Assembly (NCBI GenBank): GCA_022842325.1 | Contig: JALHPU010000002.1 | Span: forward strand, 186,001 to 250,000 | DNA length: 64,000 bases | Source of the DNA: Sulfuritalea sp. | Lineage (GTDB): Bacteria > Pseudomonadota > Gammaproteobacteria > Burkholderiales > Rhodocyclaceae | Reading direction: 5' to 3' | In this document: positions 42,884 through 50,700 of the stretch, one piece after another | Numbering within the stretch: position 1 is the first letter of the stretch | How the letters are laid out: every line of letters starts with the position of its first letter | Notes under the pieces: generated by a model | What the model saw: the letters and a program-made list of their open reading frames with translations, nothing else | Told to the model about the DNA's origin: nothing | Database searches by the model: none | Program-made: the position numbers and the translations under genes

Positions 42884-44389
42884 ATGGACTATCTCGAAAG
42901 AATCCTCAACGCCCGTGTTTATGATGTTGCAGTAGAAACGCCGCTGGAGCCGGCCTCGATCCTGTCGGCGCGCATCGGCAACCGGGTGCTGCTCAAACGC
43001 GAGGACATGCAGCCGGTGTTCAGCTTCAAGCTGCGCGGCGCCTACAACAAGATCGTCCACCTGACGCCGGCGCAGCGGAAGCACGGCGTGATCTGCGCCT
43101 CGGCCGGCAACCACGCCCAGGGTGTCGCGCTGTCGGCGCAGAAGCTCGGCATTCGCGCCGTGATCGTGATGCCGACCACCACGCCGCAGATCAAGATCGA
43201 CGCGGTGAAAAAGCTCGGTGGTGAAGTGGTGCTGGCCGGCGATTCCTACGACGCCGCCTACACCCACGCGCTGGAACTGGAAAAGAAGCAGAAACTCAAC
43301 TTCGTCCATCCCTTTGACGATCCCGACGTGATCGCGGGGCAGGGCACCATCGGCATGGAAATCCTGCGCCAGCATCCGGACGCGATCGAGGCGGTGTTCT
43401 GCTGCGTCGGCGGCGGCGGGCTGATTTCCGGGGTCGCGGCCTACATCAAGCGCCTGCGGCCGGAGATCAAGGTGATCGGCGTCGAGGCCGCCGATGCCGA
43501 TGCCATGGACCGTTCGCTGAAGGCAGGCAAGCGGGTGCGCCTGGAGTCGGTCGGCCTGTTCGCCGACGGCGCGGCGGTCAAGTATGTCGGCGCCGAGACC
43601 TTCCGCTTGTGTCGCGAATACGTCGATGAAATGGTGCTGGTCGATACCGACGCCATCTGCGCCGCGATCAAGGACGTGTTCGAGGACACGCGCTCGATTC
43701 TCGAGCCGGCGGGCGCGCTGGCCGTGGCCGGCGCCAAGGCCTGGGCCAAGAAGCACGGCATGCAGGGCAAGACCCTGGTGGCGGTGGCCTCCGGGGCCAA
43801 CATGAATTTCGACCGCCTGCGCTTCGTCGCCGAACGAGCCGAGGTGGGCGAACAGCGCGAGGCGGTGCTCGCCGTGACGCTGCCGGAGAAGCCCGGCGCC
43901 TACAAGAAGTTCGTCGCCCTGATCGGCTCGCGCAACATCACCGAGTTCAATTACCGCTACCACGACGCCGGCGAGGCGCATGTCTTCGTCGGCATGCAGG
44001 TGGCCAATCGCAACGAGGCGAGCAAGCTGGTGGCGCTGCTGAAGAGGAACGGTTATCCGGCGCTGGACCTGACCGACGACGAAATGGCCAAGCTGCACAT
44101 CCGCCACCTGGTCGGCGGCCACGCGCCGCAGGTGAAGAACGAGCTGATCTACCGCTTCGAGTTTCCCGAGCGTCCCGGCGCGCTGATGAACTTCCTCAAC
44201 AAGATGAGCGCCGGCTGGAACATCAGCCTGTTCCACTACCGCAACCACGGTGCCGACACCGGCCGCGTGCTGGTCGGCATGGAAGTGCCGCCGAAGGAGA
44301 TGAAGGACTTCCGGGTCTTCCTCAAGAACCTCGGCTACCGCTGCTGGGACGAATCGAAGAATCCCGCGTACAAGCTGTTCCTGGGTTAG
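42884..44389 (+). CDS. ilvA: Threonine ammonia-lyase (threonine deaminase), biosynthetic
   Basis: PLP enzyme converting threonine to 2-oxobutanoate, first step of isoleucine synthesis. 501 residues. The PLP lysine is in FSFKLRGAYNK near residue 50, SAGNHAQGVA follows, and the phosphate-binding loop is CVGGGGLISG near residue 175. Two ACT-like regulatory domains occupy about 325-410 and 420-501 (RPGALMNFLNKM), giving isoleucine inhibition as in E. coli IlvA. ATG at 42884 opens MDYLERILNARVYDVA; 20 codons of upstream open frame are not conserved. It ends three bases before the cyclase pseudogene. Confidence 0.96.
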   Translation: MDYLERILNARVYDVAVETPLEPASILSARIGNRVLLKREDMQPVFSFKLRGAYNKIVHLTPAQRKHGVICASAGNHAQGVALSAQKLGIRAVIVMPTTTPQIKIDAVKKLGGEVVLAGDSYDAAYTHALELEKKQKLNFVHPFDDPDVIAGQGTIGMEILRQHPDAIEAVFCCVGGGGLISGVAAYIKRLRPEIKVIGVEAADADAMDRSLKAGKRVRLESVGLFADGAAVKYVGAETFRLCREYVDEMVLVDTDAICAAIKDVFEDTRSILEPAGALAVAGAKAWAKKHGMQGKTLVAVASGANMNFDRLRFVAERAEVGEQREAVLAVTLPEKPGAYKKFVALIGSRNITEFNYRYHDAGEAHVFVGMQVANRNEASKLVALLKRNGYPALDLTDDEMAKLHIRHLVGGHAPQVKNELIYRFEFPERPGALMNFLNKMSAGWNISLFHYRNHGADTGRVLVGMEVPPKEMKDFRVFLKNLGYRCWDESKNPAYKLFLG

Positions 44390-44391
44390 GC

Positions 44392-45722
44392 ATGGAGCGG
44401 CTGCGCCGCCTCGGCCACAGCGCGGCGATCGTGGTGGTGGTCACCGCGCTGCTCGCCACGGTTGCCGCGGAGGGCTTGTATCGCAGCAACATGGCGACGC
44501 GCATCGAATATCTGTACACCGATTTGTGGCATCGCCTCACCGGGCCGCGGCAGGCGCCGCGGCATACGGCGCTGGTGATGCTCGACGATCCGACGCTGAA
44601 CGAGCGGCCGGACGAGCCGCTGGCCTTCAGGACGCCGCATTTCGCCACCGCGGTCGACACGCTGAAACAGGTCGGCGTCAAGGTGATCGCCATCGATTTC
44701 ATTTTCAGCGGCAGTCCCGAGCGCTGGATCCGCAAGCTGGGCCTGATCGGGCGCGAGGCCTCGCGCAACTATGACCAGCCTTTCCGTTTGCAGATCAATC
44801 GCGGCGGCGTGCTGCTGGCCGGCTTCAGGGTCGGCGCCGGCGAGACGGTGAACGACTTCATCCTGCCCAGCCCGGATTACCTGCTGGCGCTGCCCGCGCT
44901 GGACATGCCTGGCCACGTCGGCCTCGCCAACCTGCCGTCGGATGCGGACGGTGCGGTGCGCCGCTTTGCGCTGGTCGAGGCGTCCGGCGCCTTTGCGCGC
45001 CAGGAGGGCATGCCGTACATGGCCTTCGGCACGCTGGCGGCGCTCACTGCAACGGCGCAGTCTGCCGGCGCGGACAGCTGGAGCTTCGGTGGCCGCCGGC
45101 TGGGTGCGCAGGACGCCGTGCCGATCGCCTTCGCCGGGCCGCCGGGGAGTTTTCGCGCGCTGTCCTTCCGCAAGCTGCTGCTGCCCGGCGCCGCCGACGA
45201 TCCGGAAGTGCGCGCCCTGGCCGGCAAGGTGGTGGTGATCGGCGCCGGCTATGCGAGCATGAACGACCTGCATCCGACGCCTTACTCGACCAGCATCGGC
45301 GGTTCCAACATCCTGATGCCCGGTCCGGAGATCCAGGCCAACGTCATCGAGACGCTGTTGTCCGGCCGTTTCATCGACGAGATCCCGGCGGCGGCGCGAC
45401 TCGGGGTGTTCGTCCTGCTGTTCGGAGCGCTGGCCCAGCTCAGCCTGCGCCGTTCGCCATCGGCATCGGCGTGCATAGCGGCGAGGCCGTGGTCGGCAAT
45501 GTCGGTTCCTCGGTGCGCATGGAATACACCGCGATCGGCGATACGGTGAACATCGCTTCGCGCCTCGAGGGCCAGACCAAGGAGACCGGCGCCCAGATCC
45601 TCGCCAGCCGTGATACCGTGGCCCTGTTCGGCAGCGGCCTGGTTACCGGCGCTTTCCACAGTTTGACGGTCAAGGGTCGTGCCGCGCCGGTAGAGGCGTA
45701 CGAGATCGTCGGCGTTGCGTGA
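44392..45722 (+). pseudogene. CHASE2-adenylate/guanylate cyclase, internally deleted and frameshifted
   Basis: The first frame (44392 to about 45450) encodes a membrane anchor and a CHASE2 sensor domain ([72 protein letters not shown]) and the start of a second membrane helix ([16 protein letters not shown]). At about 45450 the frame changes and the sequence jumps to the end of a class III cyclase domain: [41 protein letters not shown] to 45722. The remaining membrane helices and the metal-binding first half of the cyclase are gone. No active cyclase can be made. The upstream frame alone ends at 45549. Confidence 0.85.
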
Positions 45723-45729
45723 GGAAAAC

Positions 45730-46365
45730 ATGTTTCCGAGATATCTGTGTGTCTGTCTGATGCTTCTGGCCGGCGGCCAGGTCTGGGCCGCCGAGGTGGC
45801 GCTGGTGATGTCGGTGCAGGGCCGCGTATTGCGCCAGGCCACCCCGGCGCCGCTGGCGGTGGAGACCTTCGTCAAGCTCAATGAGGGCGACCGGCTTAAC
45901 CTGGCCCAGGGCAGCAGACTTCAGGTGGTGTACTTCGAGAGCGGCCGCCAGGAAACCTGGTCCGGCCCGGGCAGCCTCGAACTGACGCTGCGCGAAGGCA
46001 AGCCCAGCGGCATGGCTGCGCCCGAGGTGAAGCAGCAACCATTGTCCCTGACCAAGCAGCTGGCGCGCACCCCCGCGCTCGACGGCCAGGGCCGCGGCGG
46101 GGTGACCCGGCTGCGCGCGATACAGAACCCCGACGCGGTGGCCAGGCTCGAGAGCAGCTACCAGGAACTCAGGTCGAAGGCGACCGCGGACGACTTCGGG
46201 CCGGAGGTGTACCTGCTGGCGGGCTTGCTGGATATGCGGCAACTGGACCGCATCGAGAAAACGCTCGACCGGCTGCAGCAGGACGGGCCGAAGAATGACC
46301 AGGCCGCCGCGCTGGTTGCCCTGTACCGGAAAGCCGTGAAGCATGTCCGCGAAGCCGGCAATTAG
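45730..46365 (+). CDS. FecR-like domain exported protein
   Basis: A 211-residue protein with signal peptide MFPRYLCVCLMLLAGGQVWA. Residues about 22-95 (VALVMSVQGRVLRQ, LNEGDRLNLAQGSRLQVVYFESGRQETWSGPG) form a FecR-like beta domain; a helical C-terminal part follows. It lies eight bases after the cyclase pseudogene. FecR-like and CHASE2-cyclase genes often stand together, so this may be the surviving half of a sensor pair. GAGG precedes the ATG; an upstream in-frame start at 45715 overlaps the pseudogene and would spoil the signal peptide. Confidence 0.75.
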   Translation: MFPRYLCVCLMLLAGGQVWAAEVALVMSVQGRVLRQATPAPLAVETFVKLNEGDRLNLAQGSRLQVVYFESGRQETWSGPGSLELTLREGKPSGMAAPEVKQQPLSLTKQLARTPALDGQGRGGVTRLRAIQNPDAVARLESSYQELRSKATADDFGPEVYLLAGLLDMRQLDRIEKTLDRLQQDGPKNDQAAALVALYRKAVKHVREAGN

Positions 46366-46377
46366 CCGGCTTCGGGC

Positions 46378-47553
46378 GTGCACCGGGAATGCAGGCCAAT
46401 CTTGAATTTTGACTTCGATGCGCCGCTGGAGCGCGCCGGTACCGATTCGGTGAAATGGGCGCGCTACCCCGCGGGAGTGATCCCGCTGTGGGTTGCCGAC
46501 ATGGATTTCGCCGTGCCGCCGGCGATCGTCGCGGCCTTGCAGCGGCGCGTCGAGCATGGCGTGTTCGGCTACAACCAGCCCACGTCCAGCCAGGTCGCGG
46601 CGGTGGTCGACTACCTCGAGCGCAAGTTCGGCTGGCGCATTGAGGCGGAATGGATCGTCTGGCTGCCGGGCCTGGTATCCGGCCTCAACGTCGCCTGCCG
46701 CGCCGTCGGTGAGGCGGGCGACGCGGTGTTCACTGCAACGCCGGTCTATCCACCCTTTCTTTCGGCACCCGTCGACTCCGGGCGGCGCGTCGTCAGCGCG
46801 CCGCTGGTGCGCGATTCGGCCGGCTGGCTGTGGGATTTTGCGGCGACCGACGCGATACTCGGCGCCAGCCGGGCCAGGCTGTTCCTGCTTTGCCATCCGC
46901 ATAATCCGACCGGCCGCGTCTGGACCGAGGACGAGCTGTGGCAGATCGCGGCGCTGGCGGAAAAGCACGACCTGATAGTGTGCTCGGATGAAATCCACAA
47001 CGGCCTGATCCTCGCGCCGTATTGCCAGCACCGACTCTTCGCCATGCTGGCGCCGGAACTCGCGGCGCGCACCATCACGCTGCTGGCGCCGTCCAAGACC
47101 TTCAACATTCCGGGGCTCGGCTGCGCCTTCGCGGTCATTCCCGAGGGTACGCTGCGGCGCAATTTCCGCGCCGCCATGCACGGCATCGTGCCTCACGTCA
47201 ATGCGCTCGGCATGGTGGCGACCGAGGCCGCGCTGGTTTCATGCGACGACTGGCATGCGGCGCTGCTCGATTACCTGCGCGACAACCTGCGCGCCGTCGA
47301 GCGCGCCGTGGCCGGCTTGCCCGGGCTGGAGATGCGGCCGGTGGAGGCGACCTACCTGGCCTGGATCGATGCGCGCGAATTCGCGTCGGACCATGGCATC
47401 GCCAATCCGGCACGGTATTTCGAGCAGCACGGACTGGGGCTTTCCGACGGTGCGGATTTCGGCGCACCCGGTTTTGTTCGTCTCAACTTCGGCACCCGTC
47501 GCGCTCTGCTCGACGAGGCGCTGGCGCGGCTGGGCCGGGCGATCCGCGGCTGA
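46378..47553 (+). CDS. PatB/MalY family PLP aminotransferase or cystathionine beta-lyase
   Basis: A class I/II aminotransferase-fold enzyme of 391 codons. GVIPLWVADMDFAVPPAI, CHPHNPTGRVWTEDEL, the aspartate in CSDEIHNGLIL and the PLP lysine in LLAPSKTFNIPGLGCAFAVI are the PatB/MalY marks. Members split cystathionine or other C-S bonds (C-S lyase), and some regulate maltose genes; a C-S lyase role is likeliest. The listed GTG has no clear ribosome site; TTG at 46402 (then NFDFDAPLERAGTDSVKW) matches the usual family N-terminus and may be the true start. Confidence 0.9.
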   Translation: MHRECRPILNFDFDAPLERAGTDSVKWARYPAGVIPLWVADMDFAVPPAIVAALQRRVEHGVFGYNQPTSSQVAAVVDYLERKFGWRIEAEWIVWLPGLVSGLNVACRAVGEAGDAVFTATPVYPPFLSAPVDSGRRVVSAPLVRDSAGWLWDFAATDAILGASRARLFLLCHPHNPTGRVWTEDELWQIAALAEKHDLIVCSDEIHNGLILAPYCQHRLFAMLAPELAARTITLLAPSKTFNIPGLGCAFAVIPEGTLRRNFRAAMHGIVPHVNALGMVATEAALVSCDDWHAALLDYLRDNLRAVERAVAGLPGLEMRPVEATYLAWIDAREFASDHGIANPARYFEQHGLGLSDGADFGAPGFVRLNFGTRRALLDEALARLGRAIRG

Positions 47554-47565
47554 ACGGCGACTGTC

Positions 47566-47637
47566 GTAGGAGCGAGCCTGCTCGCGATTCAACGATTGTC
47601 GGGCGTGATTGTCGCGAGCAAGCTCGCTCTTGCTGGG
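47566..47637. repeat. Inverted pair of REP-type palindromes
   Basis: GTAGGAGCGAGCCTGCTCGCGA on the plus strand (written here in part as GTAGGAGCGAGCCTGCTCG) faces an inverted copy GTCGCGAGCAAGCTCGCTC about 25 bases on. This matches a REP sequence best known from Pseudomonas. It lies between the convergent PatB/MalY and giant-protein genes and may serve as a transcription end for both. The rest of the 223-bp gap shows no gene. Confidence 0.75.
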
Positions 47638-47776
47638 ATCAGGCCGGTGGCCGCGCCGCGCCGGGCGCGATGCTCTGCGTCGCGGGCGTTGGATCGACCT
47701 GACCACCCGGAAGCGGCCACTGAACCAGCGCACACATCTCGCCCGTCTGGCAAACCCATTGAACTGACGGCAAGGC

Positions 47777-50700
47777 TCAATACCACCATCCGTCGGGCGG
47801 AGGTGGCGTGGGCACAGTGGGCGGAGGCGGCACGGTGGGCGGAGGCGGCACGGTGGGCGGCTCGGTGGGCAGAGCAATAACAGGTGGCGTCACCGAAGGC
47901 ACCGCGACGGACGTCCCCCATCCGCTGCCCGTCAGCCAATACGAGTTGCTGCCGTCGACTTCGCGCCAGCCCAGGTCCGTCTTTCCGTCGCCGTTGTAGT
48001 CGGTCGTGGCGTCGATCAGGGTCCGTCCCGGGATCGGTTCGAAGATGGCTCCGGCAATTCGTTCGGCTCCATCCATCAGCCACAGGGCCACCGATCCGTC
48101 AGGCTTGTGCAGCAGCAAGTCGTTCTTGCCGTTGCCGTCGAAGTCGCGCTGGCTGTCCAGCACCTGCCAGTCCGTTCCTGCCCAGACCGGCGTGATTGGC
48201 TTGTGTTTGAATCCATGCCAGGAAGCCGAGGTCTGCAGCGATTCCATGCTGTCTGCAAACTGAAGCTGTTCGACGCCGAATACCGCATCGACGCCGTCAT
48301 CGCCGTCTGCCGAGTTGTTGTCGGTGATGGTGTAGTGATACCAGGCGCTTTGGGCGATTGTGTAGTCGCCCCGGTTGCCCGAATAGTGTGCGATGTCGAA
48401 GCCCGTGCCGCCTTCGAGGGTGTCGTTGCCTGTACCGCCGGTCAGGGTGTCGTTTCCGGCTAGGCCGAATAAGGTATCCGAATAGGCTGTTCCAATGAGG
48501 GTATCGTCGCTGACGCCACCGGATTGGGTGTGATTCGTGATCCTGACGGTGGTGCTGCCTGCGGCACTGAGAGCACCGCCGCTGCCCTGGAAACCCATAG
48601 TGTTGCCGTCGCTGAAGGCCCAGTCGATCTGGACCGATGCGGGCGCCGCTTTTGAGGTGTTGCTATAGGCGATATGCCGAAGCACATCATTCACAAGGGT
48701 CGAGGTTGCCGCCGTTTCAGCGCTTGTGAAGTGGATCGTGAGCGTACCGTTGGCACTGCTGAAAGTGCCGAATGCGGGGCCGAGCAATGATTCTGCGCGG
48801 AGTTGGTCGCCGGTCACTGAAAAGAGAGGGCTGATTCCCTGGAAGCCGAAGACATCCTGATCGACCGCGCCGCCGTGCCGCGCGAGGACCAGCGAGGCGC
48901 CGGCGTAGTTGTCTGCAGCCGAGAGTTCAACATCAGTGATGGATGCGAGTGGGTCCAGGCGGACGGCAGCGCCCTCCATGGCAAAGTGTGGAATTCCGAA
49001 ACTGCCATCGAGGCTGCCGTCAGCATTCAGGCGCACCAATACGAGATCGGTGGTGCCCGCGATGGCGTCAGTCCCAAAGACTACAATCTTGCCATCGGAC
49101 TGCAGGGCAACACTTGTGCCATTCGACGAGCCACCCGCGAGGGCGACTGAGCGCGCGCCATCGATGTCAAATGTAGTGTCCAGTTCGCCATTGCTATTGA
49201 CCCGAAGCACACCGAACTGACTGAGAATGGTTCCTGCCACCAACGCTTTCCCGTCGGGTTGCAGCGCGATGTCAGAGGCCCAGCTTCCATTGCCAGAAGG
49301 GATCATCTTCCCGTCACCGTCGAACGACGTATCCAGGCTGCCGTCGGCGTTGTACTGCAGAATGGCGATCGTGGTGGTCGAGCCGCTATTGAGATTTCCC
49401 GCGACGAGGATTTTTCCGTCGGGCTGAAGCGCGATGTCCATCGCGCTGTCATATATCCAGCCGCCGTCGGTCGTCGCGATTCCATCACCGTCAAACGTGG
49501 CGTCGAGAGTACCGTTTGCGGTGTAGCGTGCCAGCGCGAAGTCGCTGCCATCTGCGGTGGTATTGCTACCCGCGACAAGAATCTTTCCATCCGGCTGAAC
49601 CACGACGGACTGACCGGCGAATTTTCCGATCTGGGGTGGCGAAATCATTTGTCCATCGCTGTCGAAAGTCGTGTCGAGACTGCCGTCCGCGTTGTAGCGG
49701 ACGAGTGCAAACCCCGACGTAACACCGGACGCGTCCGTACCAAATGCATATCCGCCGACAACTATCTTGCCGTCCGGCTGGATTGCAACGCTCTTGGCGA
49801 TGTCCGAGCCGGTACCAACCGCCGTCAAGAGCTTTCCATCGCCGTCGAAGGACGTGTCGAGGGTACCGCCTGCATTGAACCGCATCACTGCAAAGTCGCT
49901 GTTGCCAAAGCGTTCGCTGGATCCGGCGACAACAATCTTTCCGTCGGCCTGAATCGCAAGGCCGTTGGCCCAGTCGTAGCTACCTCCGGGGTCAACGACC
50001 ACCGAGCCATCGCCGCCACCGAAGGTGGAGTCCAATGTGCCGTCTGTGGTGTACCTCAGCAAGGCGAAGTCCTGGCCGATGGTGGCCGCCACCATGATCC
50101 CGCCATCAGGCAGCAGAACCATGTCGCTCGCGTAGTCCCCATTCTGCAGGTCAGTGACCACCGTTGCGACCGAGGTCGTCATCACCGGGCGATTGTTGGC
50201 CGGAGCGATGCTCAGATCGAGTTGGAGATTGGCCAGAGTGATCGCCGGTGCGCCGCTCAGGGTGGCGAACTGAACCGCCGCGATCGCGCCGCCGCCGTCA
50301 GCGTCAAAGTACAGGGCGCCGGTGTTGTGGTCATAGAGGATCAATCCGTCCGCATCGAGGGGATTGCCTGGTATGGGCGCGGCGGGCGGTGGAACTGTTG
50401 CCGCAGGAACCAGAAAGATCGTGAAGTCAGAGCCCGTCAGGAGGAGCGTGTCATCAACCGGAGAGAAGTCGGCAATGGTGTCGACATTCGCCAGATTGTC
50501 GATGACGAAAAGATCAGTTTCAGTGCCGCCGGTCAGCGTATCGCTGCCGGTTCCCCCGTTGAGCGTGTCGCTGCTCGTCCCACCGATGATGAAATCGTTT
50601 CCGTCACCGCCGGCCGCGTAGTCTGCTCCGAGCCCGCCATTCAAGACGTCTGCGCCGCTGCCTCCGGTCAGGGTGTCGTTCCCGGCGGCGCCGTCGAAGA

